A stretch of 64,000 nucleotides of DNA from the NCBI RefSeq assembly GCF_000423065.1, contig NZ_AUHG01000012.1, positions 434,001 through 498,000 of the forward strand, given 5' to 3'. Shown piece by piece: positions 53,750 through 62,694 of this stretch. The translations under genes were made by a program, and so were the position numbers. A model generated the notes under the pieces. It made no database searches. It had not been told where the DNA came from and saw only the letters and a list, made by a program, of their open reading frames with translations. The stretch is from Christiangramia echinicola DSM 19838. GTDB lineage: Bacteria > Bacteroidota > Bacteroidia > Flavobacteriales > Flavobacteriaceae. The stretch's first letter is position 1; each line of letters begins with the position of its first letter.

Positions 53750-54439
53750 ATGAAGACATTTAACCAAATAATAAAAAGATCACTCATCCTCTTTCTTCTG
53801 CTTCCTTTTATAAATCTAAATGCACAGGATGCGGCGAAAATAGATCCTGCTCATTACAATGTAGAAGTAGATAATGATAAAGTTAGGGTATTACGTATAA
53901 AATACGGACCCGGAGAGGAGTCAAAAATGCACACTCATCCTGAGGGAGTAGCCGTTTTCCTTACAGATCATATAGCTGAAATGAAAACGGGAGATGGTAA
54001 GAATATGGAAATGACCGGTAACGCCGGTGATGTATTATGGGTAGATCAATCTAAACATCAACCTAAGAATACGGGAAATAAACCTTTTGAAGTAATTCAG
54101 ATCGAACTAAAGAATAGCACAACGGCCGCCGGCAAAAAGAGTCTTCATCTTTTTGAACTCCCTGAAGGAGTAAGTGAAAAGCAGCTAAATGATTTTCTTA
54201 AAGAGATGAATAAAGCGATAAGCGATGAAGGTTATCCAGAGGCAGGATATCATTTATATAAGATAACTGATAACAATGATGAGTACAAATACTTTATGGA
54301 AGGAGTTTGGCCAGATTCAGCTACTTATGATATAATCCATAATTCTGCCAAATGGAAAGCAGCAGCAGAAAAAGGTAAAGACATAGTAGATAAGATCCGG
54401 GCTCAGGAATTATACCTGAAGGCAGAAAGAGTAAAATAA
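53750..54439 (+). CDS. Secreted cupin with C-terminal dimeric alpha-beta barrel-like part
   Basis: 229 residues with signal peptide ending at LNAQ near residue 26. The cupin (~45-125) has YGPGEESKMHTHPEGVAVFL with His ligands, and GDVLWVDQSKHQPKN. The C-terminal half (KSLHLFELPEGVSEKQLNDFLKEMNKAI) and YMEGVWPDSATYDIIHN-like text resemble the halves of the unknown secreted proteins upstream. It ends the gene run and has a terminator. Role unknown. Confidence 0.82.
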   Translation: MKTFNQIIKRSLILFLLLPFINLNAQDAAKIDPAHYNVEVDNDKVRVLRIKYGPGEESKMHTHPEGVAVFLTDHIAEMKTGDGKNMEMTGNAGDVLWVDQSKHQPKNTGNKPFEVIQIELKNSTTAAGKKSLHLFELPEGVSEKQLNDFLKEMNKAISDEGYPEAGYHLYKITDNNDEYKYFMEGVWPDSATYDIIHNSAKWKAAAEKGKDIVDKIRAQELYLKAERVK

Positions 54440-54461
54440 GCTTTATACCGGAAAAAATAAT

Positions 54462-54500
54462 AAACGGTTATTGAATTCACACGCAATAACCGTTTTTATA
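54462..54500. terminator. Terminator between the cupin and sulfur transporter genes
   Basis: AAACGGTTATTG (54462-54473) pairs with CAATAACCGTTT (54484-54495) around a 10-base loop and is followed by a T-run. It can serve both convergent genes. Confidence 0.88.
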
Positions 54501-54503
54501 TTT

Positions 54504-54917
54504 TTAATGCGGCAACTTATTACGGAAGATTCCATAGACAAACGTTCCTAACACTGCTGCCAGAAAAACCACGATCACAGAAACATATCCTGCACCAATT
54601 AAGGTGTAAATTGGTCCCGGGCAGGCACCGGCTAAAGCCCATCCAAGTCCGAATATAATTCCGCCAAACATATACCGGCTAAAACTTTTATCCTTTGGTA
54701 CAAACTGGATCTCCTCGCCGTTGAGATCTTTCATTTTTTTCCGCTTTATCAGCTGAATTCCAAGAACACCAATGACCAAAGCCGAACCGATAATTCCGTA
54801 CATATGAAAGGCCTGGAACTGGAACATCTCGTAGATCCTGAACCAGGAAGCTGCTTCAGACTTAAACATTACGATTCCGAAAAATATACCTATAACTAAA
54901 TATCCTATAAATCTCAT
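54504..54917 (-). CDS. YeeE/YedE-type (DUF6691) transporter subunit, half B
   Basis: 137 residues with four transmembrane helices. GWALAGACPGPIYTLIGAG holds the conserved Cys and Gly-Pro of the sulfur-compound transporters. A cytosolic loop (KRKKMKDLNGEEIQF) separates the helices. It follows the other half by 3 bp. In bacteria such paired DUF395 proteins move thiosulfate or related sulfur and often sit near sulfur dioxygenases. Confidence 0.9.
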   Translation of the reverse strand: MRFIGYLVIGIFFGIVMFKSEAASWFRIYEMFQFQAFHMYGIIGSALVIGVLGIQLIKRKKMKDLNGEEIQFVPKDKSFSRYMFGGIIFGLGWALAGACPGPIYTLIGAGYVSVIVVFLAAVLGTFVYGIFRNKLPH

Positions 54918-54920
54918 TTT

Positions 54921-55478
54921 CTAAAAAATTAGGGGAAATAATAAATGAACCATTACAAGGCCACCAATGAAAAATCCTACTACGGCAATAAGCGATGGTA
55001 ATTGTAAATTACTCAAGCCTGAGATCGCATGACCAGAAGTACATCCTCCAGCCCATCTCGCTCCAAAACCTATTAAAAAACCACCAATTATAAGGATGCT
55101 TAAAGCCTTCCAATCGGTAAGTGCTTCCAGGCTATATAGTTCGTCTGGAAGATAGGCTTCTCCTGAACTTTCAAATCCCAGACCCTGTAAAGTTGATACT
55201 GTTTCTGGATTTATCGCTACTGCAGGATCTGCCGTCAATAAATTCATGGCGATAAAACCACCTATAGCTGCACCAATAACAACTGTAAGATTCCATTTCT
55301 GGGCGCGCCAGTTAAAATCAAAAAAGCTTGCCTTACTATCTGCTCCACACATGGTGCAAAGCGTTCTTAGATTCGAGGACATCCCAAATTGTTTTCCCAT
55401 GAAAATGAGGAGAAACATTATTAAGGCTATTAAAGGCCCGGCAACATACCAGGGCCATGGTTGTAATATATATTCCAT
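54921..55478 (-). CDS. YeeE/YedE-type sulfur compound transporter, half A
   Basis: 185 residues with about five helices. The signature GARWAGGCTSGHAISGLSNL carries the functional Cys; a Cys pair TLCTMCGADSKASF lies in the first loop near residue 41-44. It imports thiosulfate or persulfidic sulfur by analogy with characterised YeeE proteins. It is the first gene of a two-gene operon and has a palindromic operator and a -7-like box upstream, shared with the persulfide dioxygenase operon at 62645. Confidence 0.92.
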   Translation of the reverse strand: MEYILQPWPWYVAGPLIALIMFLLIFMGKQFGMSSNLRTLCTMCGADSKASFFDFNWRAQKWNLTVVIGAAIGGFIAMNLLTADPAVAINPETVSTLQGLGFESSGEAYLPDELYSLEALTDWKALSILIIGGFLIGFGARWAGGCTSGHAISGLSNLQLPSLIAVVGFFIGGLVMVHLLFPLIF

Positions 55479-55497
55479 ATTATTTTTTATTCAGGTG

Positions 55498-55505
55498 CAA
55501 AGGAA
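55498..55505 (-). promoter_or_regulatory. -7-like box of the YeeE operon
   Basis: On the minus strand TTCCTTTG, one mismatch from TAnnTTTG. Its G is 20 bp upstream of ATG 55478. Its distance to the centre of the GTAAC palindrome is 36.5 bp, the same as at 62665-62672. Confidence 0.5.
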
Positions 55506-55527
55506 CAATAAGGAGAGTGGGAATTCA

Positions 55528-55541
55528 GTAACAATAGTTAC
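55528..55541 (-). promoter_or_regulatory. GTAAC-N4-GTTAC operator of the YeeE operon
   Basis: GTAAC-AATA-GTTAC within CAGTAACAATAGTTACA. The centre is about 41.5 bp upstream of the predicted transcription start, the class II position for Crp/Fnr-type activators. A second copy with matching flanks and spacing is at 62695-62708. Confidence 0.7.
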
Positions 55542-55542
55542 A

Positions 55543-56448
55543 TTAATTCTCTTTACAGTAAGTTTGAATATTATCAAGCACCTTTTTTGAAAGCCTTTTT
55601 AAAGTTTGAGCTGACCATCCGGCGCTGGCATCCAATGCTATAACATTGCTAATTTCCAGGGTTTCCTTAGATAATTCTTTTTTCCCATCACCGTCAAAGA
55701 TCGCGAAATTACCTTCATTTCGTATCCATTTACTAAAGGCTTTTTCATCAAAAGGAAGACCTAGTGAAGTATTGATAAGTATCTTGCCATTTCCAAATTG
55801 AGAAATCTCCTTCTCTCCTATTGGTTGTGCATTCTTTGGAAGGTGAAAAGAAACTGCCTCACAGGTTTTTAGTAGATCCTTTAAATTGAGATATTTTACT
55901 CCTTTATCTTCCCAATCAGGTTTACGGGTATTGCTATAATAATAAAGGTCTGCACCAAATGGAAGCAAACACCTGGCAAGTAGCTTCCCCGTAACACCTA
56001 ACCCAATTATTCCAATTTTAAGGTCGGTTAGTTCCTGAGGCATTTCTTTCCATTGCATTCCTTTATAACCATTCAGCAATTGAATGAGTTCTGAAATAAT
56101 GAATTCTGCCACTCCAGGGTCACCGTAATCTTTAATTCCTTTTACGGTAATGCCATTTTCTCGAGCATATTTTACAGCTACATTCGCCGATTCATCATCG
56201 TAAAGACTACAGGCCATTCCGATATATTTTATCCTGGGACAAGCCTCGATGATCTCCTCATCTAATTCAGTATGCCATGATACTATCACGGCTTCAGCGT
56301 CACCGATGCGTTCAATGACCTCATCTTTAGATTCAGGATAATCTGTATATACCTTTACCTCAGCTTCACTTAGATCCTGTAATTCTGATATCGCAGTATC
56401 ATTCAGTTTGGTATTATCTACACAGACAATTTTATTGAATTGAATCAT
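55543..56448 (-). CDS. D-isomer 2-hydroxyacid dehydrogenase-like protein
   Basis: 301 residues from ATG 56448; ATG 56463 would add five. The NAD-binding motif GIIGLGVTGKLLARCL is clear near 150-165, with SFHLPKNAQPIGEKE and ILINTSLGLPFDE. The expected Arg-Glu-His set is not complete: the catalytic Arg region reads INTSLGLPF and the terminal His region is DASAGWSA. So the fold is certain, activity is doubtful. It sits next to the YeeE operon but has its own upstream region. Confidence 0.82.
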   Translation of the reverse strand: MIQFNKIVCVDNTKLNDTAISELQDLSEAEVKVYTDYPESKDEVIERIGDAEAVIVSWHTELDEEIIEACPRIKYIGMACSLYDDESANVAVKYARENGITVKGIKDYGDPGVAEFIISELIQLLNGYKGMQWKEMPQELTDLKIGIIGLGVTGKLLARCLLPFGADLYYYSNTRKPDWEDKGVKYLNLKDLLKTCEAVSFHLPKNAQPIGEKEISQFGNGKILINTSLGLPFDEKAFSKWIRNEGNFAIFDGDGKKELSKETLEISNVIALDASAGWSAQTLKRLSKKVLDNIQTYCKEN

Positions 56449-56505
56449 ATTTAAAGATTTCATATGCTGAAAATCAATTCAGCAAGACGAATTTAATTTA
56501 ATTGA

Positions 56506-56533
56506 AAAAGGCCGGAATAAATTCCGGCCTTTT
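56506..56533 (-). terminator. Terminator of the carboxylase operon
   Basis: AAAAGGCCGGAAT (56506-56518) pairs with ATTCCGGCCTTTT (56521-56533). On the minus strand the stem ends in a T-tract just after the carboxyltransferase stop. Confidence 0.9.
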
Positions 56534-56537
56534 AATT

Positions 56538-58079
56538 TTATAACGGAATATTTCCGTGTTTCCTGTTAGGTCGCAGAACATGTTTGTTCTCCAGCGCACT
56601 AAAAGCTTTTATTAATTTTCTTCGCGTATCCTTCGGCATGATAACCTCATCAATGAAACCACGTTGAGCAGCTTCAAACGGAGTGGCAAATTTTTCAGCA
56701 TATTCTGCTTCTTTTTCTGCCAGTTTCTTTTCAGGATCTGCTGCTTCAGCGATCTCTTTTCTGAAGATTATTTCTGAAGCTCCCTTAGCTCCCATCACTG
56801 CAATTTCAGCAGTTGGCCATGCATAATTAAGATCGGCGCCAATATGCTTGGAGTTCATTACGTCATAAGCTCCTCCATAGGCTTTTCTGGTGATCACCGT
56901 AACTTTCGGAACCGTTGCCTCACTTAATGCGTAAAGCAGCTTAGCACCGTGTAAAATGATCCCATTCCACTCCTGATCTGTCCCAGGAAGAAATCCAGGC
57001 ACATCTACAAGTACAAGAAGCGGAATATTAAAGCAGTCACAGAATCTGGTAAATCTTGCCGCTTTTTTAGAGGAATCCACATCAAGAACTCCGGCAAGAC
57101 TCATTGGTTGATTGGCGATCACTCCAACACTTCTTCCCCCAATTCTTGAAAAACCAACTATAATATTATCGGCGTAGTTCTTATGTACTTCAAAAAAAGA
57201 GTCCTCATCGATAATTCCTTTTATCACCTCATGCATGTCATAAGGCTTGTTAGAACTATCAGGTACTATATTCTCGAGAACTTCGCGGTGTTCGTCACCT
57301 AATTCAAAATCCAGTTTTTCCGGCGGAGTTTGATTATTCTGAGGCATATAGCTTATTAACTGCTTAATATTCTCTAAACAGATAATATCGTTGGCTGCAG
57401 TGAAATGCGTAACCCCAGACTTTGTTGAATGCGTACTTGCTCCCCCAAGCTCTTCTGAAGTTACATTTTCATTAGTCACCGTTTTAACCACATTTGGTCC
57501 GGTAACGAACATATAAGAAGTATCCTCTACCATCAGCGTAAAATCTGTCATGGCCGGAGAATACACTGCACCACCGGCACAAGGTCCCATAATTGCTGAA
57601 ATTTGAGGAATTACCCCCGAAGCTTTTACATTGCGATGAAAAATATCAGCGTAGCCACCAAGAGATTTTACACCCTCCTGGATACGGGCACCTCCTGAAT
57701 CATTCAGTCCTATCATTGGTGCTCCAACCTTAACGGCCATGTCCATGACTTTACAGATCTTTTCGGCATGGGTTTCTGAAAGTGATCCACCAAAAACGGT
57801 GAAATCCTGGGCGAAAACATAAACCAGTCTGCCATTAATAGTTCCATAACCGGTTATTACACCGTCTCCATAGAACTTTTGTTTTTCCATCCCGAAATCG
57901 GTCGTTCGGTGCGTTACCAGAATTCCTATTTCTTCAAATGAATTTTCATCCAACAGGTATTCTACACGCTCACGAGCAGTAAGTTTCTTCTTTTCATGCT
58001 GTTTGGCAATTCGTTTTTCGCCTCCACCTTTATGGGCTTCAGCGATCTTATCTTTTAATTTATCGAGGTTCTGACTCAT
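56538..58079 (-). CDS. Propionyl-CoA-carboxylase-type carboxyltransferase (beta) subunit
   Basis: 513 residues. N-terminal [19 protein letters not shown], then the carboxyltransferase N-half with [42 protein letters not shown], and [17 protein letters not shown]. The stretch [14 protein letters not shown] is typical for PccB rather than AccD. The C-half has [16 protein letters not shown]. It transfers CO2 from biotin to propionyl-CoA or a short acyl-CoA. It overlaps no gene; the biotin carboxylase is 16 bp upstream. Confidence 0.93.
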   Translation of the reverse strand: MSQNLDKLKDKIAEAHKGGGEKRIAKQHEKKKLTARERVEYLLDENSFEEIGILVTHRTTDFGMEKQKFYGDGVITGYGTINGRLVYVFAQDFTVFGGSLSETHAEKICKVMDMAVKVGAPMIGLNDSGGARIQEGVKSLGGYADIFHRNVKASGVIPQISAIMGPCAGGAVYSPAMTDFTLMVEDTSYMFVTGPNVVKTVTNENVTSEELGGASTHSTKSGVTHFTAANDIICLENIKQLISYMPQNNQTPPEKLDFELGDEHREVLENIVPDSSNKPYDMHEVIKGIIDEDSFFEVHKNYADNIIVGFSRIGGRSVGVIANQPMSLAGVLDVDSSKKAARFTRFCDCFNIPLLVLVDVPGFLPGTDQEWNGIILHGAKLLYALSEATVPKVTVITRKAYGGAYDVMNSKHIGADLNYAWPTAEIAVMGAKGASEIIFRKEIAEAADPEKKLAEKEAEYAEKFATPFEAAQRGFIDEVIMPKDTRRKLIKAFSALENKHVLRPNRKHGNIPL

Positions 58080-58095
58080 CTCTAAATTCTGAATT

Positions 58096-59538
58096 TTAGT
58101 TGTGTGGTAATCTTAGTTGCTCCTTATCTTTCATATACTGCTTCAATGCCATAAGGGCCGCCAGCTTTGCTTCTTCTTCGGTCTCTTCTTTCAATGCTTC
58201 CGGAGAATAATATTTCTTTACAAAGTGAGTGTCGAAATTTCCGCTTTTGAAAGCTTCATGCTGAAATACAAATTTTCCGAAAGGTAAAGTCGTACTTACG
58301 CCTTCTACGATATAATGATCTATAGCCTTGATCATCATCTGTATCGATTCTTCCCTGGTTTTTCCGTAAGTGATTAGTTTCGCTAACATAGGATCATAAT
58401 AGATAGGCACTTCCATACCTTCTTCAAATCCGTTATCCAGTCTGATTCCTTCACCAACCGGAATTGCATATTTTTCCAGGGTTCCGGTACTCGGCATAAA
58501 ATCTTCCAGTGGATCTTCAGCGTATACACGAAGTTCCATTGCGTGACCTTTGATCTTTAGATCTTCCTGAGAAAATTGAAGTTTCTCTCCTCTGGCTACC
58601 AAAATTTGTTGTTCCACAAGGTCAACTCCGGTGATATATTCGGTTACTGGATGCTCTACCTGAAGTCTGGTATTCATTTCCAGGAAATAGAAATTCCTGT
58701 TTTCATCAAATAAAAACTCAACCGTTCCTGCACCAACATAATCACATGCTTTAGCAACTTTAACTGCTGCTTCTCCCATTTCCTTTCTCAAGGCATCATC
58801 CAGAACAACAGATGGAGCCTCCTCCACTACTTTCTGGTGTCTACGTTGAATGCTACATTCTCTTTCGAATAAATGCACATAATTTCCATGAGTATCGGCC
58901 AGTACCTGGATCTCGATATGTCGCGGAGATGACACATATTTTTCAATGAACACAGATCCATCCCCAAAAGCAGATTCAGCTTCGCTAATTGCCCGCTTCA
59001 TCTGGTCTTCCAGTTCCTTTTCCTGCTCCACGACACGCATTCCTTTTCCCCCACCACCGGCAGAAGCTTTAATCAATATTGGGAACCCTATCTCCTTAGC
59101 TATTTTCTTTGCTTTTTCAGTATCGGTGATCGCTTCATCAATTCCGGGAACCATCGGGATATCATAAGCCTTCACCGCATCTTTGGCCGCAAGCTTACTT
59201 CCCATTACTTTTATAGCTTTAGACCCTGGACCAATCCAGGTAATTCCATTCTTTTCAACAGATTCAGCGAAACCGGCGTTTTCACTAAGGAAACCATAAC
59301 CGGGATGAATTCCGTCTACATTTAATTCTTTCGCTACCTCTATGATCTTATCGCCTTTAAGGTAAGATTCGCTGGACGGTGCCTCTCCTATACAAACAGC
59401 TTCATCTGCAAATTTCACGTGAGGGGCATTTCTATCGGCAGTAGAATAAACTGCTACCGTATCTATTCCCATACGTTTTACAGTTTTCATCACCCTTAAT
59501 GCGATCTCTCCTCTATTGGCTACTAATATTTTTTTCAT
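58096..59538 (-). CDS. Biotin carboxylase subunit of acyl-CoA carboxylase
   Basis: 480 residues. [19 protein letters not shown] start, [23 protein letters not shown]-grasp glycine loop [51 protein letters not shown] and [20 protein letters not shown] are all typical. It carboxylates biotin on the carrier protein using ATP and bicarbonate. A short interspersed repeat sits between this gene and the carrier-protein gene upstream. Confidence 0.95.
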   Translation of the reverse strand: MKKILVANRGEIALRVMKTVKRMGIDTVAVYSTADRNAPHVKFADEAVCIGEAPSSESYLKGDKIIEVAKELNVDGIHPGYGFLSENAGFAESVEKNGITWIGPGSKAIKVMGSKLAAKDAVKAYDIPMVPGIDEAITDTEKAKKIAKEIGFPILIKASAGGGGKGMRVVEQEKELEDQMKRAISEAESAFGDGSVFIEKYVSSPRHIEIQVLADTHGNYVHLFERECSIQRRHQKVVEEAPSVVLDDALRKEMGEAAVKVAKACDYVGAGTVEFLFDENRNFYFLEMNTRLQVEHPVTEYITGVDLVEQQILVARGEKLQFSQEDLKIKGHAMELRVYAEDPLEDFMPSTGTLEKYAIPVGEGIRLDNGFEEGMEVPIYYDPMLAKLITYGKTREESIQMMIKAIDHYIVEGVSTTLPFGKFVFQHEAFKSGNFDTHFVKKYYSPEALKEETEEEAKLAALMALKQYMKDKEQLRLPHN

Positions 59539-59552
59539 ATTTCTTTTTTAAC

Positions 59553-59580
59553 AAGACCTCTCGACCAGGCTCGAGGTGAC
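59553..59580. repeat. Short interspersed repeat inside the carboxylase operon
   Basis: Minus strand CACCTCGAGCCTGGTCGAG (within this interval) followed by AGGTC. CTCGA/TCGAG can form a small hairpin. It shares the core GAGC-n-GTCGA with the repeat at 30115-30137. It lies in the 94 bp gap between the carrier and biotin carboxylase genes. Confidence 0.5.
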
Positions 59581-59632
59581 TTCTCATTAATTTGTTAATT
59601 CTAAATTCGTAATTCCAGATTCTGAACCCGAA

Positions 59633-60118
59633 TTATTCCATTTCTATTAATAGCTGATTCTTTTCTACCGTATCGCTTTTTGCAACAGTTACAGACTTTA
59701 CCACTCCATCGCGAGGAGCCGTTAAAGTATTTTCCATCTTCATCGCTTCCAGAACCAGTAAATAATCACCTTCTTTCACCTCATCACCTTCCTTAACATT
59801 CACTTCCAGAATAAGACCCGGCATTGGTGCTTTAATATCATTGACCTGCTGAGAAGTTCCTAAGGAAAGTCCCATATCCTCGATTAATTGATCCAGGTCA
59901 TTATTGATCTTAACTGAATAAATGTTAGAATTGATCTTAATCTCATAAGTTCTGTTTAGAAAATCAGATTTAAAGACCTCAGCCTTGTAAGACCTATTTT
60001 CCCTGAGTAAATGATAGTTTCTATCTGAAGTTTTCTGAGTATCCAGTGCCTTAATCTCCTCTTCTGAAAATTCATATTTCAGGGAGTTGTTCACTTTAAC
60101 CTTGTAGTTCTTATCCAT
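59633..60118 (-). CDS. Biotin carboxyl carrier protein of acyl-CoA carboxylase
   Basis: 161 residues. An N-terminal domain of about 90 residues precedes the biotinyl domain (~95-161), where the biotinylated lysine is Lys127 in EAMKMEN. Supporting motifs are APMPGLILEVNVKEGDEV and DGVVKSVTVAKSDTVEKNQLLIE. It is the first gene of the three-gene operon. A minus-strand TATATTTA about 41 bp upstream (60159-60166) might be a weak -7 box. Confidence 0.93.
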   Translation of the reverse strand: MDKNYKVKVNNSLKYEFSEEEIKALDTQKTSDRNYHLLRENRSYKAEVFKSDFLNRTYEIKINSNIYSVKINNDLDQLIEDMGLSLGTSQQVNDIKAPMPGLILEVNVKEGDEVKEGDYLLVLEAMKMENTLTAPRDGVVKSVTVAKSDTVEKNQLLIEME

Positions 60119-60339
60119 AAAAAGGTTTATGTATAGTTATTTTTTTGACGTCGGAGCGTAAATATAGAAAAATTAAGGTGTATCAACTGTTGAAGAAATC
60201 TCAAAATCCTCATAAATATCACTGTGATTTAGTGAAATGATTGGAGCAGTCACAATATACATATAGCTCTTGAAGTTGAGATCTTTTGCTTAACACGCGA
60301 TGACTTCAAAATGTTATATTCCTTCTTTCTAATACGACA

Positions 60340-60367
60340 TAAAAAAACCCGGAATAATATTCCGGGT
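60340..60367 (-). terminator. Terminator of the persulfide dioxygenase-rhodanese operon
   Basis: ACCCGGAATA (60347-60356) pairs with TATTCCGGGT (60358-60367). On the minus strand the stem is followed by seven T at 60341-60347, thirty bases past the gene's stop. The remainder of the gap 60119-60397 shows no gene. Confidence 0.9.
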
Positions 60368-60397
60368 CATTTGTAGGTAAACTTAAGTCGGGGAACT

Positions 60398-61735
60398 TTA
60401 CTTAAATTCCTTAATAGCTTCACTTAGATCATAAACCTTGGTATTCTCAAACTTATTATCCAGAATACTACTTCCGGCCGCAGATCTATATCCACCGGCA
60501 CAATGAACTACTACCGGTTTGTGAGAAGGAATCTCGGTAGCATTTTCCCTTAGTTCATTTAAAGGAACAGCGATGGCATCTTCAAAGATCTTTCCATCTG
60601 CTACTTCGCTATTATTCCTAATATCTACAATAGTATAATTCTCTTTATTATTTTTGAAATCTTCCAGGTCAAAGTCATCAGATTTTTTAGAAACTTCAGA
60701 TCCTAATGTAACCACAGCCTTAACCTGTTTCTCATACCCAATCTTCGCAGTTCTTTCTAATAGTTCTTCCAGATCATCAACACTGTTCAAAACCAGGTAA
60801 AACTGTTCCTCAGGCTTAATTATTGCTCCTAACCAGGTTTCGTATTTATCACCTTCAGAACGGGCCATGATATTAATACTGTTTGGAAGGTGTCCGGCTT
60901 TAAAAGCGTCTCCATCTCTAGTATCCACCACGGTAATTTCTTTTTCAACCTTGCCAACATTCAGCATAAGCTTGTTAGCCCATTTTGTACGCTGTACATT
61001 TTCAGGTCCGGTTTTATTAATATCTACATTAAACCCGAAGTAATGAGGAATAAAAGGCTGATCTTTTAAGATCTCTTCTACGAACTCATCCTCTGTTTGC
61101 TCTTTAAAGGCCCAGTTTCCCTGGCGTTCGTTTCCAAGTGTGCTTGAAGAAGCGTCACTCATATTCTTACCACACAATGATCCAGCACCATGTGCAGGAT
61201 ATACTAATGCATCATCTGGCAGATCTGTGAACTTATTTTTTATGGTATCATACATTTGTTTGGCAAGATCTATTCTCTTCGCCTTCATGTTTCCAGCTTT
61301 TTCACGAAGATCTGGTCTTCCAACATTTCCAATAAAAAGGGTGTCTCCTGTAAACAAGGCCGTTTCTTCTCCGTCTTTGGCCACAATCGTAATACTATCT
61401 GGAGAATGCCCAGGAGTATTTATAGCTTTAAATTCTACCGCTCCCATCTTCAAAGAATCTCCATCATCAAAAGACTTATGCGGATAATCTGCTCCTACCA
61501 TTTCACTAGCATAGATAGTTGCTCCGGCTTCTTCATGAATCTGCAAATGACTACTTACAAAATCTGCATGAGGATGCGTTTCAAATACCGCAACGATCTT
61601 AGCATTCTGTTCTTCAGCATATCTATAATAGTCCATAGGATTTCTCGAAGGATCTACTAAGGCCATTTTTCCGTCGCTAACAATAGCATATGAATAATGT
61701 GCAAGCGGACTATCTTTGAATTGTTTTATAGTCAT
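60398..61735 (-). CDS. MBL-fold persulfide dioxygenase-like protein with two rhodanese domains
   Basis: 445 residues. The metallo-beta-lactamase domain (~1-235) has FETHPHADFVSSH, NTPGHSPDSI, FTGDTLFIGNVGRPDL and VYPAHGAGSLCGKNM, the ETHE1-like iron site. Two rhodanese domains follow: the first (~265-350) has VVDTRDGDAFKAGHLPNSINI but no active-site Cys (FYLVLNSVDD in its place); the second (~365-445) has VVHCAGGYRSAAG with the active Cys. Such proteins oxidise glutathione or coenzyme persulfide to sulfite and move sulfane sulfur. It is cotranscribed with the sterol desaturase gene 13 bp upstream. Confidence 0.93.
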   Translation of the reverse strand: MTIKQFKDSPLAHYSYAIVSDGKMALVDPSRNPMDYYRYAEEQNAKIVAVFETHPHADFVSSHLQIHEEAGATIYASEMVGADYPHKSFDDGDSLKMGAVEFKAINTPGHSPDSITIVAKDGEETALFTGDTLFIGNVGRPDLREKAGNMKAKRIDLAKQMYDTIKNKFTDLPDDALVYPAHGAGSLCGKNMSDASSSTLGNERQGNWAFKEQTEDEFVEEILKDQPFIPHYFGFNVDINKTGPENVQRTKWANKLMLNVGKVEKEITVVDTRDGDAFKAGHLPNSINIMARSEGDKYETWLGAIIKPEEQFYLVLNSVDDLEELLERTAKIGYEKQVKAVVTLGSEVSKKSDDFDLEDFKNNKENYTIVDIRNNSEVADGKIFEDAIAVPLNELRENATEIPSHKPVVVHCAGGYRSAAGSSILDNKFENTKVYDLSEAIKEFK

Positions 61736-61748
61736 ATTATTATGATTT

Positions 61749-62645
61749 TTAAATGTTATTCGATTTTACTTTCTCTTTTCTTCGGAAAGGAAACAGGGTT
61801 TGATTTCCAAAATCTTCAGGGAAATCTTCATCTCCACTGAAACCTAATTCTATTTTCTTACCGTTTTCAGGCACATAGGCAGTTCCAAAAATATAATCCC
61901 AGAGACTTAGACTCAGTCCGAAATTCATTCCGTAAGGCCGGTCTTCCGGTAACTCTTTTGAGTGATGCCAGATGTGCATTTTAGGGTTATTAAAAATATA
62001 TCCCAGGAGACCGTAGTTCCAACCAACATTTGCATGATTTAAATGTCCTACGAACACAGCAAACATATGAACTAAAAAAAACTCTTTTATCCCGAACCCG
62101 ATCATTGCTAAGGGAATATACTGCACCGTTTTATAAATAATAGTTTCCATAAAATGAAACCTGAATTGAGCAGCAAACCCCATTTCTTTCACGCTATGAT
62201 GTATCTTATGAAACTCCCATAGACTTGCTCTCTTATGTAATTGTCTATGTACATTCCATTGTATGAAATCTGCCAGCACAAACATGATCAATAACTGGCT
62301 CCATGCAGGAAGATTCCCTAACTCTATGGCAACTATATTCTCTATCCCGAAAAGCCGTAAAAAGTCATATAATAACTCTACAGCCACGTTACTCAAAGCA
62401 TTATAGACAATTAATGAAAACAGGAAAAAATTGAAAACTATATAAAAGCTATCCAGCCAGAAACCTTTACGAAAAACTTTCTGATCTTTTCTCCATGGAA
62501 TAACGATCTCCAGGATCCATACCAACAGCGACAATCCAATAAGCCAATAGAAATAACTCGTCCATGTTGGATGGGTTATTTCGTTTACGAGATAATTAAA
62601 ATATCCCGTAAATGAATTCTGGATTATATCAATATACTTTTCCAA
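61749..62645 (-). CDS. Sterol desaturase/fatty acid hydroxylase family membrane protein
   Basis: 298 residues starting at TTG 62645: the upstream frame is closed by a TAA two codons before, and no ATG follows in the N-terminal region. Histidine clusters of the di-iron membrane enzymes are present: HRQLHKR, WEFHKIHHSVKEM, HLNHANVGWNYG and MHIWHHSKELP. It has four to five membrane helices. Substrate is unknown; hydroxylation of a membrane lipid or hopanoid is possible. Placement in an operon with the persulfide enzyme under a shared operator is notable. Confidence 0.9.
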   Translation of the reverse strand: MEKYIDIIQNSFTGYFNYLVNEITHPTWTSYFYWLIGLSLLVWILEIVIPWRKDQKVFRKGFWLDSFYIVFNFFLFSLIVYNALSNVAVELLYDFLRLFGIENIVAIELGNLPAWSQLLIMFVLADFIQWNVHRQLHKRASLWEFHKIHHSVKEMGFAAQFRFHFMETIIYKTVQYIPLAMIGFGIKEFFLVHMFAVFVGHLNHANVGWNYGLLGYIFNNPKMHIWHHSKELPEDRPYGMNFGLSLSLWDYIFGTAYVPENGKKIELGFSGDEDFPEDFGNQTLFPFRRKEKVKSNNI

Positions 62646-62664
62646 GCGTTTTTAAATTCTGGAA

Positions 62665-62672
62665 CAAAAATA
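62665..62672 (-). promoter_or_regulatory. -7 box of the sterol desaturase/rhodanese operon
   Basis: On the minus strand TATTTTTG, an exact TAnnTTTG match, 20 bp upstream of TTG 62645. The predicted transcription start is near 62660 with a leader of about 15 nt. Confidence 0.55.
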
Positions 62673-62694
62673 TAAATATCGAGGCGCTAAGGCA

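Noticed and set aside
61140-61660. Two overlapping plus-strand frames opposite the MBL-rhodanese gene
   Set aside because: Antisense shadows of a strongly conserved metalloenzyme domain.
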